Of a DNA stretch of 16,885 nucleotides, positions 1-8,800 are shown piece by piece (the first letter of the stretch is position 1; every line of letters begins with the position of its first letter). This stretch comes from an uncultured Leucothrix sp. (lineage in GTDB: Bacteria > Pseudomonadota > Gammaproteobacteria > Thiotrichales > Thiotrichaceae): NCBI GenBank assembly GCA_937923375.1, contig CALAJG010000319.1, forward strand, positions 1 through 16,885. Direction: 5' to 3'. The position numbers were made by a program, and so were the translations under genes. Below the pieces are notes generated by a model that was given only the letters and a program-made list of their open reading frames with translations, was not told the DNA's origin and made no database searches.

Positions 1-1094
1 AAGTATCTGACGCCTTGGCGCGCCTTTAGGGCGGCCTGATGTGCAGCATCCTGCTCATTCCAGTGACTTTGCCACTCATTAACCACCGCAGGGCCATAGG
101 TTTCTGTTAGACCATAAAGGTGCGTTACATTAAATCCCGCGATGTTCATATCTGCTAACACTTGCTCAGGCGGTGGGGCGGCAGCGGTCATAAATTCGAC
201 CCGATGGCTCAGTTTGCGTTTATCCGCCTCTGGTGTGGTGAGTAATGTTGACATGACTATCGGTGCACCACACAAGTGCGTCACCCCATGGTCAGCGATG
301 GCATCCCACATAGGCTTGGGTCTTACCCATCTTAAACAAACGTGAGTGCCGGCAATAGCTGACATCGTCCAAGGAAAGCACCAGCCATTACAATGAAACA
401 TGGGAAGTGTCCAAAGATAAGTAGAGTGCTTCTGCATGGATGCGGTAAGTGCATTGCCTTGCGCTAAAAGGTAAGCGCCGCGGTGGTGATAAACGACACC
501 TTTAGGATCACCAGTAGTTCCCGATGTATAATTAACCGTGATAGCATCCCACTCGTCATTAGGCATTAGCCATTCAAATTCCGGGTCTCCATCAACCAAA
601 AACGCTTCGTAGTCTTTACTGCCAAGTAATGGGCCATCCTGTGGGAATTCGAGATCGTCATAATCCACCACTAGTGGTTTTGTCTGACACAGGGCTAGTG
701 CCTGTTTGATGGTTTCAGAAAACTCGCGATCAGTAATTAATACCTTGGTGTCAACATGATCCAGCTGAAACGCAATCACGGTGGGATCCAAGCGGGTATT
801 CATTGAATGCAATACCGCGCCACACATTGGCACACCATAATGAGCTTCCAGCATAGCGGGGCAATTAGGCAGCATCACTGAGATTGTGTCACCACGCTTC
901 AGGCCATGTTGAGATAATGCGGAGGCAAGCTGCCTTGAACGTTGATAAAATTCACGATAGTTACGTTTTAGCTTTCCATGAATAATCGCGGTGTGCTCTG
1001 GAAAAACGGAAGCTGCTCGTTCTAGAAAAGTCAGCGGCGATAAGGGCTGATAGTTCGCTGGGTTACGGTCTAAATCGGTGTTGTATTGACTCAT
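1..1094 (-). CDS. AMP-forming acyl-CoA synthetase, C-terminus cut by window edge
   Basis: Member of the ANL (AMP-binding) superfamily that activates a carboxylic acid with ATP and joins it to CoA. The 364 visible residues cover most of the large N-terminal domain. The phosphate-binding loop TSGTTGDPKG is at about 190-199 and the adenylate motif GLTETYG at about 328-334; the segment following it (WQSHWN, then KARQGVRY) is typical of the short/medium-chain acyl-CoA synthetase group that also includes the DMSP-pathway ligase DmdB. The C-terminal lid domain and its catalytic lysine lie outside the window. The start ATG (1092-1094 on the plus strand) has a TGAGG ribosome-binding site and follows the upstream hydratase-like gene by 14 nt, so the two are probably co-transcribed. 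The substrate cannot be read from the sequence; a medium-chain or branched acid is the family-level guess. Confidence 0.9.
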   Translation of the reverse strand, partial: MSQYNTDLDRNPANYQPLSPLTFLERAASVFPEHTAIIHGKLKRNYREFYQRSRQLASALSQHGLKRGDTISVMLPNCPAMLEAHYGVPMCGAVLHSMNTRLDPTVIAFQLDHVDTKVLITDREFSETIKQALALCQTKPLVVDYDDLEFPQDGPLLGSKDYEAFLVDGDPEFEWLMPNDEWDAITVNYTSGTTGDPKGVVYHHRGAYLLAQGNALTASMQKHSTYLWTLPMFHCNGWCFPWTMSAIAGTHVCLRWVRPKPMWDAIADHGVTHLCGAPIVMSTLLTTPEADKRKLSHRVEFMTAAAPPPEQVLADMNIAGFNVTHLYGLTETYGPAVVNEWQSHWNEQDAAHQAALKARQGVRY

Positions 1095-1108
1095 TGTTAC
1101 CTCAGCAC

Positions 1109-1945
1109 TCATTGATCAGTCCACTCCGGCTTACGTTTTTCGACAAAGGCATTAATGCCTTCAATCGCGTCCTGTTTCAAGAGATTTTGCACCATCACAT
1201 CAGAAGCATATTGGTAAGCTTTTGCCAGTGGCATTTCTCGTTGTTCATAAAATGCCTGCTTGCCGACGGCCAATGTCATCGTTGACTTGGAAGCGATTTT
1301 AGCCGCTAAGTCCATCGTTACTTTGTTTAATTTAGTATCTTTGACCGCTTTATTGATTAGGCCAATGTTAGCTGCTTTTTTAGCTGACAGCATATCGCCA
1401 GCCATCAACATTTCCATGGCATGTTTATTAGAAACATTGCGAGACAGCGCTACCATCGGGGTGGAGCAAAACAAACCGATATGAACGCCTGGCGTGGCAA
1501 ATTTTGACGATTTAGCGGCTACGGCTAAGTCACAGCTCGCTACTAATTGACAGCCAGCGGCGGTAGCAATTCCTGTGACTTCAGCAATGATGGGCTTTGG
1601 GTGCTTTACGATCTTTTGCATCAAGGCTGCGCAGTTGGCAAAAACCTTGGTAAAATAGGCGAGTCCCTTATCGTCGGATTGTCTGCCCGCTTTGATTTGT
1701 TTGAGATCATGGCCAGCACAGAAAGCGGGTCCATTGGCTGCCAGTACAATAACACGGACAGCTTTATCTGAAGCGGCACTGTCCAGGGATTGGCTTAGCT
1801 CAATCATCATTTCATCTGAAAGGGCATTACGCCGTTTGGCATCGTTTAACGTTAGCCTGAGGACTCCATTGCCGAAGGTTTCACTCAATAATATGTCACT
1901 TGATACAGAAGTAGAATGGCTGAGTTCAGCGGTCTGAGAGTTCAT
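1109..1945 (-). CDS. enoyl-CoA hydratase/isomerase (crotonase) family protein, ECHDC3-like
   Basis: A 278-residue crotonase-fold protein that should bind an acyl-CoA thioester. The first oxyanion-hole segment is GPAFCAGHDLKQ at 72-83, and the second is TAAGCQLVASCDLA at 128-141. In classical enoyl-CoA hydratase two glutamates activate water. Here the first position is Gln133 (AAGCQL in place of GGGCEL), and the second falls in FATPGVHIGL, with no glutamate. The protein therefore resembles the ECHDC3-type subgroup, whose reaction is poorly defined, rather than a standard beta-oxidation hydratase. The start ATG is preceded by GGAG 6 nt upstream. It is the first gene of a probable operon with the acyl-CoA synthetase. 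Family membership is firm; hydratase activity is doubtful. Confidence 0.88.
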   Translation of the reverse strand: MNSQTAELSHSTSVSSDILLSETFGNGVLRLTLNDAKRRNALSDEMMIELSQSLDSAASDKAVRVIVLAANGPAFCAGHDLKQIKAGRQSDDKGLAYFTKVFANCAALMQKIVKHPKPIIAEVTGIATAAGCQLVASCDLAVAAKSSKFATPGVHIGLFCSTPMVALSRNVSNKHAMEMLMAGDMLSAKKAANIGLINKAVKDTKLNKVTMDLAAKIASKSTMTLAVGKQAFYEQREMPLAKAYQYASDVMVQNLLKQDAIEGINAFVEKRKPEWTDQ

Positions 1946-1970
1946 GATTTTTCTCCATTTGATAGCTGTA

Positions 1971-1993
1971 ATTTATCAGTCTTTTGGATAAAT
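1971..1993. promoter_or_regulatory. inverted repeat upstream of the hydratase-like gene, possible operator
   Basis: Perfect 7-bp arms, ATTTATC (1971-1977) and GATAAAT (1987-1993), are separated by 9 nt. The repeat lies 26-48 nt upstream of the start at 1945, where a dimeric repressor could act on the minus-strand operon. No convincing -35/-10 pair was found next to it, and no regulator gene for it is in the window. The call rests only on symmetry and position. Confidence 0.35.
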
Positions 1994-2123
1994 GTCCTCA
2001 GCAAATCTTGATAACATCAATGAAGATATTCAGGGGGGCATAAGCTACTTGTTCGATGAATATTTATTGATTTTTGGATGCAATATACACATATTCATAC
2101 ATTCTTAGACAAGATAACTGGTT

Positions 2124-2129
2124 TATAAT
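2124..2129 (+). promoter_or_regulatory. TATAAT -10 element just upstream of the GST start
   Basis: A perfect TATAAT ends 7 nt before the preferred ATG at 2137. The -35 side is weak (ATTCTT at 2101-2106, 17-nt spacing). If this element is used, transcription would start at or next to the ATG and the mRNA would have almost no leader, which fits the lack of a Shine-Dalgarno sequence. It may also be chance in an AT-rich stretch. Confidence 0.4.
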
Positions 2130-2136
2130 TAAAACC

Positions 2137-2775
2137 ATGAACACAACCCAAAATGGTCAGCCGGTACTTTACTCCTTCCGTCGATGCCCCTATGCAATGC
2201 GCGCACGTCTTGCTTTGCGATACGCCGAACAGTCGGTAGAGCATCGTGAAGTGATACTTCGCGATATTCCTCAGCAGTTGGTGGATATCAGCCCAAAGGC
2301 AACAGTGCCCGTTATGCAGCTGGCGGACGGGATGGTAATTGATGAAAGTCTTGATATCGCGCTGTGGGCACTTGAGCAGCAAGATCCTTATGAATTATTA
2401 GGTTCTTCCTCGCAGCTGCCTGATATGCTGGGGTTGATTAATGAAAATGATAACGACTTTAAAGGCTGGCTGGATAAGTATAAATATGCAGACCGGTCTC
2501 CTGATCAAACTCCGGAATATTACCGAAAGCAGGGTGAACAATTCCTCCATAAGTTAGAAGCTAGATTAAGTCATCATCCTTATCTGTTTGGTGTCAAGGT
2601 TCGACTGGCTGATATAGCTATCATGCCGTTTGTAAGACAGTTTGCTCACGTCGATAAACGCTGGTTTGAATCTGCCGATTACCCTAATTTACAGCGTTGG
2701 TTGGATGAATGGCTGGAGTCAGAGGCGTTCAAAACCATTATGGTTAAATACCCACAGTGGGTGTTTGAGGCTTAG
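2137..2775 (+). CDS. glutathione S-transferase family protein
   Basis: A 212-residue protein with the usual two-domain GST layout. The N-terminal thioredoxin-like domain starts LYSFRRCPYAMRARLAL (11-27), with Cys17 in a CPYA motif. It contains the cis-proline segment TVPVM (56-60) and the glutathione-contacting DES (69-71). The rest is the all-helical C-terminal domain, including YLFGVKVRLADIAIMPFVRQ. A reading frame extends upstream to an ATG at 2074, but the added 21 residues do not resemble a GST; family alignment favours the ATG at 2137. No clear ribosome-binding site precedes it. The cysteine suggests a glutathionyl-transfer or reductase type rather than a Tyr/Ser-type conjugating enzyme. 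The substrate is unknown. The gene runs divergently from the acyl-CoA operon. Confidence 0.9.
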   Translation: MNTTQNGQPVLYSFRRCPYAMRARLALRYAEQSVEHREVILRDIPQQLVDISPKATVPVMQLADGMVIDESLDIALWALEQQDPYELLGSSSQLPDMLGLINENDNDFKGWLDKYKYADRSPDQTPEYYRKQGEQFLHKLEARLSHHPYLFGVKVRLADIAIMPFVRQFAHVDKRWFESADYPNLQRWLDEWLESEAFKTIMVKYPQWVFEA

Positions 2776-2844
2776 CAATAAGCCAATCTGTGTTGGTACT
2801 AGGTGTTTTTCAGTATTGGACTGCTTCATCTAGGAGCCGTGGGG

Positions 2845-2850
2845 TATAAT
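2845..2850 (+). promoter_or_regulatory. TATAAT -10 element for the flavin reductase operon
   Basis: A perfect TATAAT in the 103-nt gap after the GST gene is followed by about 28 nt to the ATG at 2879, which leaves room for a short leader with AGGAA at 2868-2872. The -35 side is poor: TTGGAC at 2816-2821 lies 23 nt away, too far for normal spacing. It suggests that the reductase, channel and TatD genes can be transcribed separately from the GST. Confidence 0.45.
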
Positions 2851-2878
2851 CTCGAACTTTTGAATGTAGGAACTATCA

Positions 2879-3967
2879 ATGTCCCAGTTATTTTCGCCCC
2901 TGAGTATCAAAGATATTACCTTCAAAAACCGCATTGGCGTGGCAGCAATGTGCCAGTACAGCTCTGTTGATGGTTTAGCTAATGAATGGCATCGGGTGCA
3001 CATGGGGTCATTAGCGGTTGGTGGTGCAGGCCTGATAATTGCTGAAGCATCCGGAGTTACTCCGGAAGGTCGCATAACGCCAGGCTGTGCCGGAATTTGG
3101 AATGATCAGCAGGTTGAAGCCTTGCTGCCTATTACTCAATTTATAGAGTTACATGGTGCGGTACCGGGCATACAGATTGCTCATGCCGGCCGAAAAGCCA
3201 GCGCAGCTATTCCATGGGAAGGGGGGCAACATTTAAAAAATGATGAGGGAGGTTGGGACATCATTGGACCTTCTGCTGAACCATTTGATGATGATGGGAC
3301 TCGGCTTTGGAAGACACCGATCCAAATGAGCAAGGCCGATATTGTCGCCACCCAAGATGCGTTTGTAGAGGCTGCAAAGCGCTCCTTAGCAGCAGGTTAC
3401 AAACTATTAGAAATACATGGGGCACACGGTTATTTGTTGCACAGTTTTTTCTCGCCTCTGGTGAATATCCGTGATGATGAGTACGGCGGCAGTTTAGAAA
3501 ACCGGGCGCGTATGATGTTGGAAACGACTGCTAAGGTACGTGAGGTCTGGCCGGAAAACCTGCCACTGGCGGTTCGATTGTCCGCAACCGACTGGGATGA
3601 TGCTGGTTTAAGTGTTGAAGACAATATCCAAATGTCTTCTTGGTTGAAAGACGCTGGTGTCGATATTGTTGATTGCAGCGGTGGTGGAGCAAGTCCGGTA
3701 TCGCGCTCATCCATCGGCAATAAAACGGCAATGCAACCCGCTATAGCGGGTGAAATTAGAAAAAATGCTGGCATCATGAGCATGGCGGTGGGTGGGATAA
3801 CCGATCCAAAACAAGCTGAAGAAATTATTGCCAGTGGTCAGGCTGATATTGCGTTATTGGCGCGTGAGATGATCCGAAACCCAAACTGGCCGCTGTTGGC
3901 TGCTAAGACGCTAGGTGCTGATACAAAGCCTGTGGTACCTGCGCACAAAGCCTTTTTTGTTGGATAG
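2879..3967 (+). CDS. NADH:flavin oxidoreductase, Old Yellow Enzyme family (XenA/YqjM type)
   Basis: An FMN-dependent TIM-barrel ene-reductase of 362 residues, the usual length for this group; it reduces activated C=C bonds (and in some relatives nitro compounds) with NAD(P)H. Diagnostic residues are visible. AAMCQYSS has Cys25 and Tyr27, the residues that tune the flavin in XenA/YqjM-type enzymes. HAGRKA is at 102-107. The substrate-binding pair is His180/His183 in IHGAHGYLLHSF, with Tyr185 after it. RLSATDW (233-239) and the flavin-phosphate segments AVGGI (303-307) and LLARE (326-330) follow. The start has AGGAA 6 nt upstream. The stop is 7 nt before the channel gene, implying an operon. 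The natural substrate is unknown; detoxification of electrophilic enones is the usual inference and fits the neighbouring GST. Confidence 0.95.
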   Translation: MSQLFSPLSIKDITFKNRIGVAAMCQYSSVDGLANEWHRVHMGSLAVGGAGLIIAEASGVTPEGRITPGCAGIWNDQQVEALLPITQFIELHGAVPGIQIAHAGRKASAAIPWEGGQHLKNDEGGWDIIGPSAEPFDDDGTRLWKTPIQMSKADIVATQDAFVEAAKRSLAAGYKLLEIHGAHGYLLHSFFSPLVNIRDDEYGGSLENRARMMLETTAKVREVWPENLPLAVRLSATDWDDAGLSVEDNIQMSSWLKDAGVDIVDCSGGGASPVSRSSIGNKTAMQPAIAGEIRKNAGIMSMAVGGITDPKQAEEIIASGQADIALLAREMIRNPNWPLLAAKTLGADTKPVVPAHKAFFVG

Positions 3968-3974
3968 CTCTCTA

Positions 3975-5063
3975 ATGATCGACACCTTAAAGGAGTATCT
4001 GGCCGAGTTTTCGGAAGCAGAATTTACAAACATTGAGTTGATCTTACTAATCAGTTGTTTCTGCCTGATTGTTCTCGCCCGCCCGATTTTTGTGCATATC
4101 TTTCATAAGTCGTTGGATGATAAGCAAAATATTAATCAGCTTCAGGTATTTCGCGCCGGGGGATTGTTGATTATTGTGGTGCTGCTCTTGAATCACTTCA
4201 TCTTTGGTCAGGACAGTGGTACCAATGGCATAGCGAAGCGCCTGATCGGTGTCAATATGGTAGTGTTTTCGGCGTTTTGGGCCAGTCAGATACTGCAATT
4301 TCTGATTCGTCGCCAGTACGGTAAAACTCGCGAAGTGGCAGGGGAGAAAGTTATTTCAGATACCCACAACAGCCGCTTACTGAGCTTATTGGTTGTTTCA
4401 TTGGTGTTTGTGTTTGCACTTATCGGTATTGTGCAGGTGCTGGGTTTTGATGATTTATTGAAAGCGGGTGGTATTATCGGTGTTATCGGTGTGATGCTAG
4501 CCCTGACTCAGGCATCCTGGGCACCTGACATCATAAGTGGTTTGATTCTCCTGAACAGTGATTTTATCGATGAAGGAGATGTTATTGAAATCAATGATGG
4601 CAAAATGACTGCGCTGGTATTCAGAACCAAGTTGTTTCACACCGAGCTATTTAACCTGGTAAACAACAATCGGGTGCTTCTTAAGAACGCCAAGCTGCGT
4701 GAAATGACGATTCAAAATTTGTCTAAATTCGCATCGGTTCGCGGGTACCGTGAGAACCTTAGTTTTAAAATTGGTTATGATCAGCGCCCAGCGGATGTCA
4801 GAGCGATGTTTGAAGCGGCGTTTGAGCGTGTGCTTAAGGTTAATGAAATCGCCATTGATTCTAATCACCCCATGGAAGTTCAAATCATTGATACTGGTGA
4901 CTATGCAATAAAATGGGGCGTTTACTATTATACTAAAGAAGTAAAGCAGCTGATTAAAACGCGCCAGCGGTTTATAGAAATTATATTGGACGAGTCGATC
5001 CAACGAGGCATTAGTCTTTCAACTCCGGATCTTTATCAGCGTATTAGCGCTGAGACGCCTTAA
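3975..5063 (+). CDS. mechanosensitive ion channel, MscS family
   Basis: A 362-residue inner-membrane protein with hydrophobic segments at about 18-40, 58-78, 90-110 and 135-157. These precede the pore-lining helix with its small-residue and Gly-rich run (GGIIGVIGVMLALTQ at 165-179), which passes into ISGLILL. The following beta domain (FIDEGDVIEI at 197-206, then KMTALVFRTKLF) and the C-terminal alpha/beta domain complete the MscS plan. MscS channels open under membrane tension and release solutes on hypo-osmotic shock. The ATG at 3975 lies 7 nt after the reductase stop. An upstream in-frame start at 3915 would overlap the reductase and add a non-hydrophobic tail, so it is less likely. The beta-domain segment usually containing the conserved PN reads VNNNRVLLKNAKL, which is somewhat atypical. 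The ribosome-binding site is weak. Confidence 0.9.
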   Translation: MIDTLKEYLAEFSEAEFTNIELILLISCFCLIVLARPIFVHIFHKSLDDKQNINQLQVFRAGGLLIIVVLLLNHFIFGQDSGTNGIAKRLIGVNMVVFSAFWASQILQFLIRRQYGKTREVAGEKVISDTHNSRLLSLLVVSLVFVFALIGIVQVLGFDDLLKAGGIIGVIGVMLALTQASWAPDIISGLILLNSDFIDEGDVIEINDGKMTALVFRTKLFHTELFNLVNNNRVLLKNAKLREMTIQNLSKFASVRGYRENLSFKIGYDQRPADVRAMFEAAFERVLKVNEIAIDSNHPMEVQIIDTGDYAIKWGVYYYTKEVKQLIKTRQRFIEIILDESIQRGISLSTPDLYQRISAETP

Positions 5064-5095
5064 AACCTTAATATTACAACAACACTAAGCAAGCT

Positions 5096-5899
5096 ATGGC
5101 TACAAAAAAACGTGATATCCCAGTGTTCGATCATCCAATTATTGAAACTCACTGTCATCTTGACTATCTGGAAGGGGATGCCTTAGTCGATACGATTCAG
5201 GCGGCCAGGGATGTTAATATTCAGCGGATAATTACCATTGCTGTTTCACCCGATAACCTTAATACCGTGATGAATATCACGCAGCAGCATGCAATGGTGT
5301 GGGGAACGCAAGGCATCCACCCGCATGATGCAGATTCCTACAGCGATGCAGTTGACCAGAGGATTCGCGAAAATGCATTGGCAGATAAAATCGTTGCCAT
5401 TGGCGAGATTGGGCTTGACTATTTTTATGATCATTCGGATCGTGCCAAGCAGCGGAACGCTTTTGAGCGTCAGCTACAGATTGCAATAGATCTGGATATG
5501 CCGATTGTGGTACACACCCGTGAAGCTGATGAAGATATGCAGGCTATTTTACAAAACTTTGTAGGGCAAATGCCGAAGCGAGGCGTGATTCATAGCTTTA
5601 CCTCCGGTCTTGACTTGGCTAAGTATTGTCTTGAACAAGGTTTTCACCTTGGCTTTAATGGGATCAGCACCTTCAAAACGGCCGAGAATGTTCGCGAGGT
5701 TGTCGATATAACGCCAATTGATAAGATTTTATTTGAGACCGATGCCCCATATCTGACACCGGTCCCTTATCGTGGAAAACCAAACGAGCCTAAGTATTTA
5801 CCATTCATTGCAGAGAATATCTCGACGGTAAAAAGTATTCCATTGGATGAACTTTTACCGAAGGTATGGCGCAATAGTATGGAACTATTTTTTACTTAA
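5096..5899 (+). CDS. TatD-family metal-dependent hydrolase (putative DNase)
   Basis: A 267-residue amidohydrolase-fold protein of normal TatD/YcfH/YjjV length. The metal ligands are all present: ETHCHLDY with His19 and His21, GEIGLDYFYD with Glu104, VVHTREA with His140, VIHSFTSG with His166, and FETDAPYLTPVPYRGKPN with Asp216. Family members are 3'-5' exonucleases or deoxyribonucleases linked to DNA repair, though some may have other substrates. The gene begins 32 nt after the channel gene and probably shares its transcript. Its TAA stop overlaps the stop of the convergent haem-protein gene by 3 nt (5896-5899 shared tail region), leaving no room for a terminator. Which of the TatD, YcfH or YjjV orthologues it matches cannot be settled here. 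Confidence 0.93.
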   Translation: MATKKRDIPVFDHPIIETHCHLDYLEGDALVDTIQAARDVNIQRIITIAVSPDNLNTVMNITQQHAMVWGTQGIHPHDADSYSDAVDQRIRENALADKIVAIGEIGLDYFYDHSDRAKQRNAFERQLQIAIDLDMPIVVHTREADEDMQAILQNFVGQMPKRGVIHSFTSGLDLAKYCLEQGFHLGFNGISTFKTAENVREVVDITPIDKILFETDAPYLTPVPYRGKPNEPKYLPFIAENISTVKSIPLDELLPKVWRNSMELFFT

Positions 5900-8800
5900 G
5901 GGCTTACCGTAATGGTCACCTTGGCACTATTTTTACGCCCCTGAGCGTCAATCATCACATACCAGAAATCATCGACGCCACTGAAGTTGTTTTTCGGGGT
6001 ATACAGCACATTGTTACCTGAACGACTTGTCCTACCACCCTTTGATGAATACTCGTAGAGGGTGTCAATTGCTATGCCACCACTGGTTCTATCGTTAGCC
6101 AGAATATTTAATGTTTTAGCGGTGTTGCGAGCTGTTGTATAGTTATCGGGATTAGCAATTGGGAAAAAGTCAGCGGTTTGTCCATTTGACGTCACATCGA
6201 TCGTCACCTGAGCGCTGTTTTTACGACCCTGCGAATCAATCATGACATACCAGAAATTATCCTCACCTGTAAATCCTGACTTAGGGGTATACAGCACTGT
6301 TCCATTTGCTCCACGCGTAGTTGTCCCTCCTTTTGAGCTGTAAGCATAAAGCGTGTCTATGGTTAATCCAACACCTGTATCATTAGCCAGTATATTCAAA
6401 GTCTTGCTCGTACCTTGCACCGTTTGGTAGCTATCTGGATTAGCAATAGGGAAAGGATTGGAATTATTGCCATTGCCGCTTACATTTAATGTAATTACGC
6501 TGAAGGTGGAGCGACCCTGAGCGTCGATAACGGTATACCAGATCTTATCTTCACCGTTAAAACCAGACTTCGGAGTGTAACGCAGCTGATTACCCGTTAA
6601 AACAACGCGCCCACCCTTTAATGACCATTCGTTAGGTGCTTGTAGCACTAGGTTTGAACCTGTGTCATTAGCCACTGGGCTCAACGTTACAGGGGCGGAA
6701 GAGGTGACATTCACAGTATCCGGATTAGCCACGGGTGCAGCTGTGTTAGCTCCGTTACCACTCACGTTAATGTTTATGACACTAAAAGCGGTTCTGCCTT
6801 GTGAGTCACGGATCGTATACCAAATTTTATCTAAGCCGTTGAAACCGGACTTTGGTGTGTAGCGCAACTGGTTACCTGATTGAGCGACTCGGCCACCCTT
6901 TAATGACCAGACATTCGGTGTCTCTAACACCAGACTTGAGCCCGTGTCGTTAGTCAATGGACTTAGCGTTACAGTATTTGACGAGGTAACGTTAACAGTA
7001 TCTGGGTTAGCTTCTGGGGGAGAAGCAGGGGGAGTTTCATCGCCATCTAGGACGCCATTTCCATTAGCATCTGCTGCTACGCGGCGTTCCATGCCTTGTG
7101 CTACCAGCGTAAAAGTAATTGGCTGACCAGCACTGGCAAGTGCTAATAGCTGAGTTGTGGTAACTTGCTCAGACTGTCGGTCAGATTGTAAAGTTGCTCC
7201 GTTTCCGAAGTATCCGCGTTGAGTACCACCAATATTACCTTTAGCAATTAAAGCGGCATGAGGGCTAGATGCGGCAATACTAACCATTGTGTTCAGTTGG
7301 GTAGTTTCCTGAGCTGTAGCAGAACCATTTATGGTTAATTGTTTACCGACACCTGCATGCGTATCCTGGCGGCGCTCACCCCCAACAAGAGGGCCACCGG
7401 GGCCTTCGAGAGTCAGTATTTCAGCGAGCATATCAGTTTGGAACTCAGCATTATCAATACGGGCAGCTCCTGCAATTGTATCGGCACCATCGTGAAAATA
7501 TCCAAAACCGCTGGTGGAACCATTAACTAAATTTGGCCAATACCCCAAACGATCATAAAATCCTGATAATGCCGGAGCGATAAATGCCTGGCCTAATTCG
7601 CTGTTTGATTGAGCATTCCGGGTGCCGCCACCAAGGTGGCACCGTAAACAAATGTTATTTCTATTGTTAGTGCCACGTAATGCATTAAAAGAGGTGGTAG
7701 TCGCCACGCTACCATCCGGCAAGAATACAGAAGCGGGTCGCGAATTATCCATATTACGGTATGGGTTAGGTGGAAGGTGAATTGTGTTAAGAAAGTCTCC
7801 CATAGCATTCATGTCAACACCCGAAAGCTGTGAAGAACGCCCCATCAGGTCCACAAATGTTGGGCTAAACTCTGCTAGATTGCCTCGATCACCACGCCAA
7901 TGCATTCTCGGGTGGAGCATTATGTCCTGGAGAGTCTGCGTTAGCATTGGCCCCTTCATTGGAGAAACACTAAGATTGCTTCCCGTCGCTGCACCTGTGC
8001 TGTTATTGGCCCCCGGCACCTGATCTAACGTGCCTGCTGGGTTACCTAAATCCCATGATAACCGATCAGTTCTCGCATCGACGTGACATGATGCACAGGA
8101 GGTATGGCCGGTTCCAGAGGTTAGATGAGTATCGTATAAGAACTTGCGACCACGTTTTATCACCTGAGGTGTTGGGTCGTCAAAGCGAGTAACTGAAGAC
8201 TGAGTTAAATTGCTGGTGTTAATAATTGAAATACTTCCAGCAAATTTGTTCATTACGAATGCGCGGTTTTGTGCGTTATTAATTACCACGCCGGTTGGGC
8301 CCTCGCCCACTTCAATTCGGCCGATGCGTGTACCTGCAGCATTCAAAGCAATGACATTGTTTGACCCCATGCCAGTCACTAAGGCTAGATTTCCGCCATT
8401 GTTCCATGCTATTCCCCGGGGGTCCCCGATTGACTGTTCTTTCAAGTCATTGCTCAACGTTGCTTGGGTGTAATCCAGATGTGTATTCAGATCAGATATT
8501 GTTACATTACCACCCGGTGTAAAAGTGGCTTTGTTAACCTTAATAAAATTACCTTTAAGGTTTGGTTCGAAACGCACTTCATTTCGTGCGTCGGTGCCAA
8601 CTACAGTCACCTGACCGGAAGATGGGTTAACAGCAAGTGCCATGACCATATTCATCAGGCGTTTTTGATAGGTAACGGAAAGATTGTTAGCATTAATTCG
8701 GGCAACATCATTATCTAGTAGATCCCACCCAGGCTGGCGTTTACTGAGGGAAGCTAAGGAACCTGATATGAAATTTGTCCAATCTCCATTATTATCGTCT

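Noticed and set aside
2008..2020. Short palindrome TTGATAACATCAA between the divergent left-hand genes
   Set aside because: Five-base arms in AT-rich DNA are expected by chance; nothing else supports it.
3430..3783. 117-codon minus-strand reading frame opposite the flavin reductase gene
   Set aside because: It lies wholly inside a strongly supported gene on the other strand, has no recognisable domain and is explained by codon bias of the real gene.
4647..5003. 118-codon minus-strand reading frame opposite the MscS gene
   Set aside because: Shadow of the channel gene; no domain, promoter or ribosome-binding site supports it.
5899..5960. Possible PEP-CTERM or other C-terminal sorting signal on the large haem protein
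   Set aside because: The protein ends in a beta strand (VTITVSP) with no hydrophobic helix or basic tail.
5899..7011. Repeated sequence considered as a CRISPR or other repeat array
   Set aside because: The units are about 285 nt, diverged and in frame within one protein; they are domain repeats.
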